From JBHIFB01 sp046760905 (lineage in GTDB: Bacteria > Gemmatimonadota > CAZMKB01): a DNA stretch of 64,000 bases. Position numbers and translations under genes: made by a program. Position 1 is the stretch's first letter; each line of letters opens with the position of its first letter. The notes under the pieces are model-generated. The model worked only from the letters and a program-made list of their open reading frames with translations. It had not been told where the DNA came from and searched no databases. The DNA lies in contig JBHIFB010000001.1 in assembly GCA_046760905.1 (NCBI GenBank), forward strand, positions 47,515 to 111,514. The letters run 5' to 3'. Shown in pieces: positions 11,343 to 21,172 of this stretch.

Positions 11343-11537
11343 TTACTTGAAGGATTGACCTATAGCCCTTCCGATGCTGATTTCCCCGTTGTCTATACGG
11401 AGATTAAATCCACATTCGGGCTGGCTGCATACCCACGCCTTATAGGTAATTGGGGCACCATCCCTACCATAATCACTCAACGGTATAAGGAACCCCTGAT
11501 CACACTTCTGGCACTTCGGAAATCCCTGTTCGATCAT
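11343..11537 (-). CDS. Small zinc-ribbon protein
   Basis: A 64-aa protein with two Cys pairs, CQKC near the start and CSQPEC about 28 residues later, forming a plausible zinc ribbon. The start at 11537 is chosen for its GGGGGTGA ribosome-binding site; an in-frame upstream ATG at 11612 lacks one. It lies between Memo B and the Mut7-C protein on the same strand. Function unknown; nucleic-acid or protein binding is typical of such ribbons. Confidence 0.65.
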   Translation of the reverse strand: MIEQGFPKCQKCDQGFLIPLSDYGRDGAPITYKAWVCSQPECGFNLRIDNGEISIGRAIGQSFK

Positions 11538-11683
11538 AACGTTCACCCCCCATCCCTCGAGTAGTTCTGGTTCCACCCAACTTCTCTTGCCCACCCTTTT
11601 CGGTGACAGCAAATAAAACGCGTCACCATCTTCTATTTAATATTAAATCCGGGACATGGCGACGTCAACAAGAAAAAAACCCT

Positions 11684-12145
11684 TCACTCAGGAAGCTGAA
11701 AAGTCTCCTGCAATCTTTTCCTCATCCTCGTCACGTGTGTCCCGGACCAGTAAATTTTATCACACCCGCTGCATCTGTAAAAACGTGATTGAGTTGTGTA
11801 TACATATCTTGGAACCTCATCCACAACATCCTCTTTGAACGTTTCCACTATCTCGTGATTGCAGCTCACACATCTCGACAGGAAAGATTCGCCCGTTTGA
11901 ATGTGGAGTTTATCTTTCAATTCCCTCAATTGTGCAAGCACTTCGTTCGAATTCACAAGTAGCGAGCGTTTGACTCTGTATTTTGTTAGAAGCTCCCTAT
12001 CCCGGGTTAGAAGATATCGATTCTCGAGATCTGCTATCCTTGCGAGTTCCTCATCTCGGTAACTATTAGAATACAGAGTATCATAGCCCAGGATCCGCAA
12101 CCATTTCGCAAGCTTACCAAGCATCACATCGACTACGAATCTCAA
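11684..12145 (-). CDS. Mut7-C RNAse domain protein with zinc ribbon
   Basis: A 153-aa protein with the PF01927-type layout. An N-terminal PIN-like fold begins FVVDVMLGKLAKWLRILGYD (acidic Asp6 and Asp21) with a second acidic patch at LLTRDREL. A C-terminal zinc ribbon uses Cys92/Cys95 and Cys125/Cys128. Family members are predicted ribonucleases or RNA-processing factors. The start is a TTG at 12145 preceded by GGTGG; no better ATG exists and the family N-terminus matches. Confidence 0.85.
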   Translation of the reverse strand: MRFVVDVMLGKLAKWLRILGYDTLYSNSYRDEELARIADLENRYLLTRDRELLTKYRVKRSLLVNSNEVLAQLRELKDKLHIQTGESFLSRCVSCNHEIVETFKEDVVDEVPRYVYTTQSRFYRCSGCDKIYWSGTHVTRMRKRLQETFQLPE

Positions 12146-12206
12146 TTTCCACCCATCTCTTCTATACGGCCATTGCCCTCTCTATCACCGCGTATTCAGA
12201 AACCGG

Positions 12207-12647
12207 TCAGTATACTGAGAGAAGATAAAGATGCCACGAAATCACCAGCATGTAAGCAATTATAAGGATTAGAATGATCTCTTTCACAAAGGGAAAGTTC
12301 TTGTGAATACACAGGAAGAGCACACCAAGGCATGTTATTGCATACTTCACATAGAAAAATTCGTTTAAACCCAGCTTAAGGAGAAAATTCATCGTTGGAT
12401 TTATCTCTCTCGCCCCCCTCTCAACCTGGTGGAGTGTCAACAGGGCATCCATAATTGATAGGAAGATGAGGAAAAAGGAGGCAATGAATATCTTCGTACC
12501 ATAAACATCAACGTAGAATCCCGGTTTCCAGTCCTGTGCCCTTCTGGGTCTCCTCCGCCGTCCCTTCAACAAATACTTCAATGAAGGCCACTTCTGCACC
12601 TTCCTCCTGTCCGTGCCCGACCTTTTTTCCCTATGAACTGCTTGCAT
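12207..12647 (-). CDS. DUF5658-type small membrane protein
   Basis: A 146-aa protein with a very basic cytoplasmic N-terminus (repeated R/K to about residue 42) followed by three predicted transmembrane helices (about 52-70, 95-112, 122-143). The segment DALLTLHQVERGAREINP matches my memory of the DUF5658 family (D..LT...v..G..E.NP). Function unknown. It is encoded between panD and the Mut7-C gene on the same strand. Confidence 0.7.
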   Translation of the reverse strand: MQAVHREKRSGTDRRKVQKWPSLKYLLKGRRRRPRRAQDWKPGFYVDVYGTKIFIASFFLIFLSIMDALLTLHQVERGAREINPTMNFLLKLGLNEFFYVKYAITCLGVLFLCIHKNFPFVKEIILILIIAYMLVISWHLYLLSVY

Positions 12648-12721
12648 CCTTTCCGATACCGGGTTCCCATGAAATAGGGACAGCTCCCTTTCAACTGAAG
12701 GGGACCGTGCCCGTTTCTATT

Positions 12722-13081
12722 CTATGTGCGTTTGGTCACAATTTTATTGCCTTCTCCGAGGACTATTATGGAAGGGTGGAAATTTCTTGCTTTCTCGGGC
12801 TCCATCGATGCGAAGGCAAAGACAATTATCCTGTCGCCAACCTTACCGAGGTGAGCGGTGGCCCCATTCAGGACGACGGCCCCGCTGTTTTTGCTGGCTC
12901 TTATGACGTATGTCTCGAAACGATTTCCGTTTGCTAGGTTGCTCACGAGGACCTTCTCGTATTCGAGGATTCCAGCTTCATCCATGAGGGCCCCGTCTAT
13001 CGTTAGGCTGCCCTCGTATTCCAGTTCAACGCCGGTTACCATCGCATTATGGATCTTCGCCCTGCAAACCGAAACGAGCAT
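12722..13081 (-). CDS. panD: Aspartate 1-decarboxylase (pyruvoyl-dependent)
   Basis: A 119-aa PanD proenzyme making beta-alanine for pantothenate/CoA synthesis. The self-processing site is Gly24-Ser25 (YEGSLTID); active-site Lys9, Arg54 and Tyr58 are all present. Length and sequence are typical of bacteria. GAGGGATAAGTGAG precedes the ATG. No other pantothenate gene is nearby. Confidence 0.97.
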   Translation of the reverse strand: MLVSVCRAKIHNAMVTGVELEYEGSLTIDGALMDEAGILEYEKVLVSNLANGNRFETYVIRASKNSGAVVLNGATAHLGKVGDRIIVFAFASMEPEKARNFHPSIIVLGEGNKIVTKRT

Positions 13082-13152
13082 CTCACTTATCCCTCATTCC
13101 ACTACTAACATTACCGAAAATATAGAACTCGCAGTTATCCGGGGCAAGACTG

Positions 13153-14445
13153 TTATGTTTTCAGCTCTTTTTTCCTTGCCGCAGGGAATAGAATATTATT
13201 CAGGATCAACCGGTATCCCGGTGAATTCTTATGAACCTCAAGTCTTGTTGGAGGATCGCCTATCGCATGCTGCTTGTCCTCGGGATCATGGCCACCGAGA
13301 TATGTGAAGGTTCCCCTGCCGGCGTTTCCATGCACATATTTCACCCACGGCTTACCCTCCTCGAATGCCATCACCGTGACGGCGGGGTTGAGGGTTTCCC
13401 TCGTGAAACTCGTTGTCAGGCCGTAGAAATCCTCTATATAGTTGACATGATTCTGAGTGAGCATCGTCGGGACCGGATCGTATTTAGCCGAGAACTCGAA
13501 AAGCTTGAAGAAGCCCAGGGGCTTCCTCCCGGGTGTGTTGACGTGATGACCGTCTATACTGGAGAAGGCATTGATCGATGCATCAGCCACGAGGGTGAAG
13601 TGACTGAATGCAAGGGTCTTTGAAAAATCAAGCTTTGATTGAGCATTCGGATCAATTGGCGTTCCGTCGACCTCCGCTGCTACAATGTCGACTCCCTGAG
13701 CGGCAAGGGCTATCTCGAAGGTCTCCGGAGCGGAGCACATCGCGAAGAGGAAGCCACCGTCGAGGACATACTGCTTTATCCTCACACTCACTGCCGCTTT
13801 CATATCTGCAACTGTGGCAAAGCCCAATTCGCTCGCCATGCGGGTGTTCACCTCCACATCCTCCTTGAACCAGGCAGCCTGCCCGTAATGAATATAGAAC
13901 CTGTTAAATTGCCCGGTGAAATCTTCGTGGTGAAGGTGAAGCCAGTCATATGAAGACAGTTTTCCCTGGAGGACTTCCCGGTCCCACACAGTCTCGTATG
14001 GAATATCTGCATAGGTGAGTGCCAGAGTAACTGCATCATCCCACGGCTCCCTGTTAGGCGGAGTGTAGATCGCTACAGAGGGTGCCTTCTCGAGGAGGAT
14101 GATATCCATATTGTTCTCATCTATCACCCCGTTCATTTCCGCTTCAAAAGCGGTGGTCAACAGCTCGTAATATACGCCTCTGATCTTGGCCTCCTTCCTG
14201 AGAAGTTCCCTATCAAGAAGCAGAAATGACCCTCCCCTGTAGTTGAGGAGCCACTCCACATCCCAGCCCATCTCAAGGCTTTTATAAGCCAATCCATAGG
14301 CTTTGAGATGGTCCGTCTGGGTGAGGTCCATAGGTATGAGTATCTTCGCGCCTAGGCTAGCCGGCAGGAGCACAAGCATGGCTACAGTCGTTTTCACAAG
14401 GGGGGATTCGTAGATCCGGTTCTTCTTCCAACATCTCAATCCCAT
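13153..14445 (-). CDS. Exported protein of the 'asparagine synthetase B'-annotated, GATase1-like family
   Basis: A 430-aa protein with a signal peptide (VAMLVLLPASLGA), then KILIPMDLTQTDHLKAYGL and VEWLLNYRGGSFLL. These strands are typical of a family in Bacteroidota and FCB genomes that databases label asparagine synthetase B, although it lacks the Gln-amidotransferase and ATP-PPi domains of AsnB. It contains a FAMCSAPETFE segment resembling the Cys elbow of class I GATase-like folds and a late GHDPED. Catalysis is unproven. It overlaps the TPR gene upstream by 10 bp, so the two are coupled, probably acting together in the envelope. Confidence 0.7.
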   Translation of the reverse strand: MGLRCWKKNRIYESPLVKTTVAMLVLLPASLGAKILIPMDLTQTDHLKAYGLAYKSLEMGWDVEWLLNYRGGSFLLLDRELLRKEAKIRGVYYELLTTAFEAEMNGVIDENNMDIILLEKAPSVAIYTPPNREPWDDAVTLALTYADIPYETVWDREVLQGKLSSYDWLHLHHEDFTGQFNRFYIHYGQAAWFKEDVEVNTRMASELGFATVADMKAAVSVRIKQYVLDGGFLFAMCSAPETFEIALAAQGVDIVAAEVDGTPIDPNAQSKLDFSKTLAFSHFTLVADASINAFSSIDGHHVNTPGRKPLGFFKLFEFSAKYDPVPTMLTQNHVNYIEDFYGLTTSFTRETLNPAVTVMAFEEGKPWVKYVHGNAGRGTFTYLGGHDPEDKQHAIGDPPTRLEVHKNSPGYRLILNNILFPAARKKELKT

Positions 14446-16259
14446 GGCCTATCCCCTATCTTCGCAAGAAGGTGCCTCGCTTCCTCGGTCTCGATCACTG
14501 CCCCGTATTCGAGTATCAACCTCTCGAACGTCTCCCTTGCAGCTTTCCAATCACCGAGTAGTGAGTATTGCATCTTTCCCACCTCCATAAGTGCTCTTGC
14601 CGCCACATACTCTTGGTGTGCATGTTCGGACAGGTCTTCAAAGATGGCGAGGGCCTCGCTTTCATCACCCCAGCTTTTGAGTGAGGCCGCTAGAATCAGC
14701 ATTATTTCGTCCTTGAGGATCTTATCCTTCGCCGATGCCACCGATTTGGCGTATGCATCCCTCGCTATGGTTTTCTCGGCGCGACGCTCGGCATACTTTG
14801 CCGTCCCGAGCAGTCTCAGAGCTTTGGCCTCCTCGCTTCCAAAGCGCTTATCGAGCCTGAGTATTTCGAGGGCCTCGCTCGTTTCCTCGAAGGATGGGGC
14901 CGATTCTGCAAGATTCCTGTAGTATCGCATTGCATCTTCGAGGTTCCCTCTGTAGAAGTGTACGTTTCCAAGCTCGAAAATGATCTCCTCCCTTATCTTA
15001 CCTTTTGCCTGGCTCTCCTCAAGAAGCAGTAGCTCCGTGACCGCACTCTCAAGGTCTCCGGCGGCGATCATCGCCCGAGACACTTTGAGGCTCAGCATTG
15101 CCGTGTGTTGGGGCGGTACGCCGATCTCGTCCAATTTCCTGTACCAGTTGAGAGCCTGGGAAGGCTCCTTTCGGAAGTATAGATACAGGTCACCGATTGA
15201 TTCGTAACATTTTATTCTGTTTGCCTGCGACAGGTTCTCGGTAACCATGGATTCAAAAAGAAAAAGCGCCTCCTCACCACGACCCATCTCCTTCAGCTCG
15301 CTGGCGAGCTGGATCTTGACATCCGTCCTGGCGCTCGCTGAGAACCCTATCGCCTCATCGAGTGCGCGCTCTGTGATTTCAAAAAGACCCTGCCTTACCG
15401 ATAGACGTGCCAATCTTATAAGCTCTTTTAAACCCTCGTTGGGATCTCTCCCTTCACTACAGTTTGTAATTAGCGATAGTGCCCTCTCGTACTTACCACA
15501 GGCAATCTCGAGGTCGATTAGCAGTGGAAGAACCCAGCCACAAGGCTCCTTAGATTCGGCTTCCCTCACTAGCTTCAAAATCTGGCTGGTATCCCTGCTC
15601 GCCTTGCCGGCTTCCAGTAGCCGCCTCTGTACGTATGTGACGCTCTTCGGGTGCGTTTTCAAAAACTGCAGGAATTCCTCTGTCGATGAGGCATAATCGC
15701 CGGTTAAGAGGAGGAGTTCCGCCATCTCTCTCTGAAAGAGATCCTCCTTTTTCAAATTCCTTCTTCCCTGCCTCAACACACGGACCGCCTGCTCCCTGAG
15801 GCCGTTCGACCTGTACAGCGTGCTCAGGTTCCGGTACAGCTCAGTCATCTCAGGCCATCTTCTTAACGATTCTGTTCCAACCGCGAGACACTCCGCCACG
15901 TTTCCGGATTTATAGAGCGATTCTATGTACTGCTTGGCTACGAGCTGGTTTTCAGGATACTGTGAAAACCTTCCGCGGAGGATCTCCCTGTAGCGATCGA
16001 GCTGTCCGGCTCTCTTCGCTGTTCGAGAAAGGCCCCGCAGGGCCTGGGCAGCACAGGGATTCTCCTCCTCATACCTCATGTATAACTCGAAGGCACGCTC
16101 GTAATCCTTAGCTCTTTCATAATATAAGGCCCTATTGATGTCTGCCTGGGACTCACTCTCCTGCTCAAGGGAACCTGCGATAACAGAGGAGCTCGCGATA
16201 AGCAAGAGGACGATCCATCCAATGGAATCGCGATTCTGACGGCGAAAATTCATTCCCAT
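14436..16259 (-). CDS. Exported TPR-repeat protein
   Basis: A 607-aa protein with a signal peptide (WIVLLLIASSSVIAG). It is followed by almost continuous tetratricopeptide repeats of about 34 residues, e.g. ALYYERAKDYERAFELYMRY and ELGNVHFYRGNLEDAMRYYR, ending near LLAKIGD. No catalytic domain. It acts as a periplasmic interaction scaffold (inference from architecture). The start overlaps the DUF4175 stop as TAATG, and the end overlaps the next gene by 10 bp, so three envelope proteins are made from a coupled unit. Confidence 0.85.
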   Translation of the reverse strand: MGMNFRRQNRDSIGWIVLLLIASSSVIAGSLEQESESQADINRALYYERAKDYERAFELYMRYEEENPCAAQALRGLSRTAKRAGQLDRYREILRGRFSQYPENQLVAKQYIESLYKSGNVAECLAVGTESLRRWPEMTELYRNLSTLYRSNGLREQAVRVLRQGRRNLKKEDLFQREMAELLLLTGDYASSTEEFLQFLKTHPKSVTYVQRRLLEAGKASRDTSQILKLVREAESKEPCGWVLPLLIDLEIACGKYERALSLITNCSEGRDPNEGLKELIRLARLSVRQGLFEITERALDEAIGFSASARTDVKIQLASELKEMGRGEEALFLFESMVTENLSQANRIKCYESIGDLYLYFRKEPSQALNWYRKLDEIGVPPQHTAMLSLKVSRAMIAAGDLESAVTELLLLEESQAKGKIREEIIFELGNVHFYRGNLEDAMRYYRNLAESAPSFEETSEALEILRLDKRFGSEEAKALRLLGTAKYAERRAEKTIARDAYAKSVASAKDKILKDEIMLILAASLKSWGDESEALAIFEDLSEHAHQEYVAARALMEVGKMQYSLLGDWKAARETFERLILEYGAVIETEEARHLLAKIGDRPWD

Positions 16260-19200
16260 TAGCGTACTCCGGCCTGCCTCTCTGTGATTTTTGTCGAGAT
16301 CATCTCCCGGAGGTATTCGAAGACGAGATTCCGATATCTTTTTGGATATGTACCCTTCCAGGATTCCATGAGTTCGATAAGAGATTTTCCAGCGGAGCCC
16401 TCCAGCGCATCCTTCTCCATACTACCTGGAGGATTGCCGACTATGAGATCCCCCGGCTCCGCCCTTCTCTTTCTCGAATAATCCCTCTCCTGTATCGATT
16501 TCTGGGCATCGAGCAGCCTCGACAGAATCCTCTTCTGCCTATTGAGGATATCTGGGCTCACTTTATGAGACTCCATTTCCCGGGCGATCTCTTCTGTATC
16601 GCGAGAAAGCTCCCTCAGTTTTCCCAGGATGTTACGGCTGCCTGCTGTGGCATCACTGAGTCTTTCCAAGCCCTCGGAAATGGCCCTCTGCTGGGCTGCG
16701 AGTTGGACCAGTAGCGCCCTCTCCTTCTCGGTGAGTTTAATCAGGCCGGATCCGGGTAAAGGCATGAGAAGATCCTGGGTGCCCTGGTTGAGCCCGGCCT
16801 GCATCTGGGCAAGCTGTGCCATCTCGCGGAAGGCCTCCTCCAGCCCGATTCCGCTAGAAGAGCACTGGAGGGACTCTAAATCCTTTAAGAGACCAACGGC
16901 GGTCTGGTTTATATGAGAGAGACTCTCCCCTGCAAGCTTCGCCACTTCACGGGGGGTACTCTCACCACGGTTCAGCATGACCGCCGCCTCATGACTCTTT
17001 GCAATTGACATCCCGAGGCTTATAATGACATCGGGACCGATGAAGAAGGAGTTCTGCGCTGCTTCATCAAGGTACTGGGCAATGAGCTGAAGCCCGGCCA
17101 GCAGTTCCTGCTGGGCTAGGATCTCCTTGCCCACATCAGGGCCGAACCGGTTCCCATGTTCTTCCACGTGCCGTATGATCAGTTCCTGCTTTCTTGAGAG
17201 TGTCACGAGATCAGACAGCGCCCTCGCGATAGCATCCTCCGTTTGCTCTTTCCATGTGCTCCTCAGCTTGTTCAGGAGTCCGGCAATCGATTTCTCAAGC
17301 GTCTTCAGCTTCTCGGTGGCCTGTTGACCGCTTTGGGTTGCAGAGCCCTTCAAGCCGCCCTGCATCGCCATCATCGCTTCACGCATGGTCTCTGTTGCTT
17401 CTCCTTCAGCCGATTCGACGATTTCATCCATTTCATGATCCGCCTCGGTTTCCCCGAGCGTTTCCATCTGCTCAGCGGCTTTTTCCATCTCATCAGCCAG
17501 GGCGCTCAGCTCGTCTGCGATCCGCTTCTGCCTATCGGCGAGCTGATTCATCTCACCTCGATCGGCAAACTCCAGCTTTTCGACAACCTCGGCCTGCTTC
17601 TCCCCAAGCTTTTCGAGGCCCGTCCTGATTGCCTCGAGTCTCTGCTCGAGCTCAAGCCTTTTCAGGGCTGTCAGAGTTCTGTCAAGGTTGGCGGCAAGCT
17701 GTTCCTGGTTGAGCCTGAAATTTCTCATCGCCTGCTCGAGGAGCGATGGAGGAACGGACTCCATCGCCTCATGAATCCGGTCGATAGCGTCTCTCATCTC
17801 CGGTGTTGCTAATTTCTCAAGCAGATCCCTGACTTCCATCATTTTCTCGAGGACCTCGTTGGAGAAGAGCTCTTCATCCTCGCCACCGATAGAATTCTCT
17901 ATCATGGTACAAACATCCTTTATCTCTTCAAGTAGCTCCTCTCCTCTCTCGGCTACATCTTCAATTTCTCTTTGCTTCTCCCAGTCTACATCTTCCGCCC
18001 CTCTCAACTTCTTCTCGAGCTCTCCTGAAAGCTCCGACAGCCTTCTCGCTTCAGCAAGAATCTCCTCGACACCGCTACTTATCTCTTTCTCTCCTTCCAA
18101 CCGATGACGCAGATACTCTGCCATAGTGGGAAACTTCACAAGATATGTTTTGCTTCTTCCGGCCTTAGGTCCACTCACGGCATCGTTATCGACGGCCTCG
18201 ACACAATAGTAGAACACATCTCCCGCTTGTGCTTGGAGCTCTGAAAGATTCCAGAGAAAGCTTGCCTGAAAGATCTTCTCAGAGCCTTTTAGCCTCTCGA
18301 TCGCAAGCCGCCGGATGCTGCCTTTTCCATTCTCTTCATTCCAGCATACGAGGTCAGCACTCTTCAATCCATAATCATCTTCTGCCCTAACGACGAGGGG
18401 CAGCCTTAGATCCTTAGGCACCATGACATCCTGTCCAGGCACAAGGACTTGCACGGATGGGGCACGATCCTCCATCACGAGAATCTCCCTGGCGAGCGAA
18501 TCACCGCCGGCATTTCCGGCGGAATCGATGAGCTTCAGCTTGAAGCGTTTCGTCTCTGTGGCTTCGAATGATGCTTTAAAGAATCTTCCTTCTTCAACCG
18601 TGGCAGGTATCACTCCCCGTTCGTCCTCAATCCAGGCACTGTCAAGCATATTGTTCGATGACCCCATGAGTTCCACTAATGTTCCCAGCAGTACACTCAG
18701 CCCGCCTCCCTGATCCTGCACCTCACTGTCGGCCAGGCCTGAATATTCGGGATGACGGAGCTTATACTTCAGCCAGGTGACAGACGGCAGGTCGATGACG
18801 TCTATGCTGTATTCGCTGCTTTTCCTCCGGTCGAGCTGTAGATAGTAGCTGCACTCCGAATGAAGGGGACTCAAAAGCGCGAAGTAATGGGCCTCTCCTT
18901 CCGGAGTCATAGGTAATGAATTCCACTTCCCGGTACCGACACGAAAGTGGATGATCGGAAAAGGCTTCCTGACCACAGGCACGAATATATTATCATCGAC
19001 TGCGACCCTGATCAGAGGTGTTTCGCCCCTTAGAACAGAAGTGTCGCCAGGTGAGACCTCAAAATACCAGACATTCTCATCAGCCATGGATTGAACGGGA
19101 TGGATGAACTCATGCAGCGCAAGATCACTTTCCCTCCCATACTTGTAGAACAGGGTGTACCACAGCCCGCATGATGTGATGAAAACAAGCAGAAGAATGA

Positions 19201-19669
19201 AGACTGCCGTGCGCTTCCCCGAACCTGTGGCTCGATAAATCTCTTCACGAGGACGACCGGATAGCGCCTGCCACACCTTCTGCCCGGCCAGCCTCTTCAG
19301 GTGAATTGAGAAAGGTCTTTTCGGATTTCCCTCGATCTCCTGGAGGTCGAGTACCGGTAGAAGAGACCCTTCCAGAGCCTCGACGGAGCGATCCAATTCC
19401 CTCGCGAGGGTTTCCGGGAACACCTTCCCTGCCAGGGGGAGGATGATTTGATGGATCAGGATGGTTATCATGACGGATAAGACACCAATCAAAAGGACAA
19501 ACCTAATGACAGCGTCGATTCCGAAGAGCACATGGCCAAGCAGGGACAGGAAAAGCATGGAAGATGAGGCTGTTATGAGAAGGAGTCCGCCGCGTATCAA
19601 TCGTTCGGACTTTCTCTTCACCAGGAGTTGATTGAGCAGCCGTCTTATTTGAAACTGGAATTGGTCCAT
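16259..19669 (-). CDS. DUF4175-type large membrane-anchored coiled-coil protein
   Basis: An 1136-aa protein. The N-terminal ~180 residues contain hydrophobic helices (about 28-48, 52-76 and 152-172). A beta-rich extracytoplasmic region (about 185-515) follows, with the family-like phrase VEDRAPSVQVLVPG. After it comes a long acidic coiled coil (about 520-1100) rich in E/K/L heptads (EAIRTGLEKLGEKQAEVVEK and similar). This is the DUF4175 layout found mainly in FCB/PVC-related and alphaproteobacterial genomes. Function unknown; an envelope or surface scaffold is likely. It lies 6 bp after rsmI and couples to the TPR gene. Confidence 0.8.
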   Translation of the reverse strand: MDQFQFQIRRLLNQLLVKRKSERLIRGGLLLITASSSMLFLSLLGHVLFGIDAVIRFVLLIGVLSVMITILIHQIILPLAGKVFPETLARELDRSVEALEGSLLPVLDLQEIEGNPKRPFSIHLKRLAGQKVWQALSGRPREEIYRATGSGKRTAVFILLLVFITSCGLWYTLFYKYGRESDLALHEFIHPVQSMADENVWYFEVSPGDTSVLRGETPLIRVAVDDNIFVPVVRKPFPIIHFRVGTGKWNSLPMTPEGEAHYFALLSPLHSECSYYLQLDRRKSSEYSIDVIDLPSVTWLKYKLRHPEYSGLADSEVQDQGGGLSVLLGTLVELMGSSNNMLDSAWIEDERGVIPATVEEGRFFKASFEATETKRFKLKLIDSAGNAGGDSLAREILVMEDRAPSVQVLVPGQDVMVPKDLRLPLVVRAEDDYGLKSADLVCWNEENGKGSIRRLAIERLKGSEKIFQASFLWNLSELQAQAGDVFYYCVEAVDNDAVSGPKAGRSKTYLVKFPTMAEYLRHRLEGEKEISSGVEEILAEARRLSELSGELEKKLRGAEDVDWEKQREIEDVAERGEELLEEIKDVCTMIENSIGGEDEELFSNEVLEKMMEVRDLLEKLATPEMRDAIDRIHEAMESVPPSLLEQAMRNFRLNQEQLAANLDRTLTALKRLELEQRLEAIRTGLEKLGEKQAEVVEKLEFADRGEMNQLADRQKRIADELSALADEMEKAAEQMETLGETEADHEMDEIVESAEGEATETMREAMMAMQGGLKGSATQSGQQATEKLKTLEKSIAGLLNKLRSTWKEQTEDAIARALSDLVTLSRKQELIIRHVEEHGNRFGPDVGKEILAQQELLAGLQLIAQYLDEAAQNSFFIGPDVIISLGMSIAKSHEAAVMLNRGESTPREVAKLAGESLSHINQTAVGLLKDLESLQCSSSGIGLEEAFREMAQLAQMQAGLNQGTQDLLMPLPGSGLIKLTEKERALLVQLAAQQRAISEGLERLSDATAGSRNILGKLRELSRDTEEIAREMESHKVSPDILNRQKRILSRLLDAQKSIQERDYSRKRRAEPGDLIVGNPPGSMEKDALEGSAGKSLIELMESWKGTYPKRYRNLVFEYLREMISTKITERQAGVR

Positions 19670-19675
19670 TTCTCC

Positions 19676-20560
19676 TCACCCACCCGAAGTGGATTCGCTG
19701 TCTTTACCCTCTCCTGCTGGACCCTTGAGAAACCGTTTCACAGTCTCGTAGGCACGGTTTCTCCTCAGCCCAGAACGCCCTACCAGCCAGGAGACTCCTT
19801 CCTTCAAGGTCGCCGGCGGTGGCTTATAAAGAGCTTCCAGCAGAAGATCGGCCTCCCAGGCATCTTCACCCTCCTGCCTCCGGGCCCCCTCGATGAGGAG
19901 GACGAACTCTCCGAGGAGCACCTTTCCCCTTTCAGAGATTACCCTTGCTAACTCCGATAGTTTCCCCCTCAGAACCTCCTCGTTCATTTTAGTCACTTCC
20001 CTCACGATGGCGCCACGCCTGTCACCCAGAACATCGATCATTTCTCTGACTGCATCAGGAAGTATGCGGGGGGAAACGTACAAGATAAGAGTAGCCCTCA
20101 CCCCTTTCACATCTGTTAGCAGCACCCTGCGCTGGCCCTTCTTCTTTGGGAGGAAGCCGACGAAGATGAACCGATCCGTTGGGAGTCCAGATACAACGAG
20201 AGATGCGAGAATGGCCGATGAACCTGGTATCGGAATCACCTCGATACCCTTATCAATTGCTGCTCGCACGAGAAAGAAACCGGGATCTGAGATGGCAGGA
20301 GTGCCGCGGTCTGAAACAAGCGCGCACTCTTCTCCCGAGTGGAGACGTTTTAATATCTGTGGTGTCCTCTTTTCCTTGTTGTGCTCATGGTAGCTTAGGC
20401 ACCTTGTAGTTATTCCATAACGGGTGAGCAGTTTCCTGGTTTCCCTGGTGTCCTCACAGGCTATGAAATCGACTTCCGTCAGGACTTCGATGGCTCTCAG
20501 GGTGATGTCCTTAAGGTTTCCGATCGGTGTACTAACGACGTAGAGCTTACCCATACGCAT
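19676..20560 (-). CDS. rsmI: 16S rRNA 2'-O-ribose C1402 methyltransferase RsmI
   Basis: A 294-aa SAM-dependent tetrapyrrole-methylase-fold enzyme. It has the RsmI signatures: LYVVSTPIGNLKDITLRA at the N-terminus, ACEDTRETRKLL, SDRGTPAISDPG (usual form SDAGTPxISDPG) and IPGSSAILASLVVSGLP. It methylates the ribose of C1402 in the 30S decoding centre. Two in-frame ATGs (20560, 20554) could serve. The A-to-R change in SDAGTP is unusual but outside the core SAM pocket as far as I can judge. It is first gene of the cluster with DUF4175 and TPR. Confidence 0.95.
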   Translation of the reverse strand: MRMGKLYVVSTPIGNLKDITLRAIEVLTEVDFIACEDTRETRKLLTRYGITTRCLSYHEHNKEKRTPQILKRLHSGEECALVSDRGTPAISDPGFFLVRAAIDKGIEVIPIPGSSAILASLVVSGLPTDRFIFVGFLPKKKGQRRVLLTDVKGVRATLILYVSPRILPDAVREMIDVLGDRRGAIVREVTKMNEEVLRGKLSELARVISERGKVLLGEFVLLIEGARRQEGEDAWEADLLLEALYKPPPATLKEGVSWLVGRSGLRRNRAYETVKRFLKGPAGEGKDSESTSGG

Positions 20561-20658
20561 AGCCCCTTACCAGTCACAGGAAAAACATCCTCAGTCAAAC
20601 ACTGATTCAAGGGCCGTTCACTTTTAAAACTTATATAAGGCTACTTGATTCTCTAGCC

Positions 20659-20988
20659 TCACTCTCGATATACGACAGCAGTTCCGCTGGCACTGACCAT
20701 TAGCATGTTCCCAGCCCCGCCTATCCCTATCGTTTCATAGTCCAGATCCACCGCGACAACGGCATTGCCACCGAGTGCGCTCGCCTGTTCTGTCATCTCC
20801 TCGATCGCCACCTCCTTAGCCTTACGGAGCTCCTTCTCATAGGCTGCCGACCTCCCCCCGACTATGTCACGGATCCCGGCGAAGAAATCCTTGAAGATGT
20901 TCGCCCCGAGTATGGCCTCTCCGCTCACAAGTCCCAGATACTTCTCTATCTTTTTCCCCTCGATCGTAGGAGTGGTCAATATAAGCAT
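20659..20988 (-). CDS. YbjQ/UPF0145 family protein
   Basis: A 109-aa protein of the YbjQ (heavy-metal-binding-like) family, with [41 protein letters not shown] [17 protein letters not shown] and the glycine-rich end. It forms pentamers in known structures; the role is unclear. The start at 20988 is chosen because GGAGAGG lies 6 bp upstream, rather than the ATG 18 bp earlier. Confidence 0.9.
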   Translation of the reverse strand: MLILTTPTIEGKKIEKYLGLVSGEAILGANIFKDFFAGIRDIVGGRSAAYEKELRKAKEVAIEEMTEQASALGGNAVVAVDLDYETIGIGGAGNMLMVSASGTAVVYRE

Positions 20989-21172
20989 CGTTTCCTCTCC
21001 TTTCATGCGAGTAGAGGATTCCTCTCCTACTTTAGAATATACAACAATCTGTCATCGATGAGAAGGGATAAGACCCACATCTTGTCACCTTTTATAATCG
21101 CAGTGCTCATTTCGTGAGCCGTTCTGATCGGGCGACTGACATCACGAGCGTGTGGGTATGTCAAACCTGATC

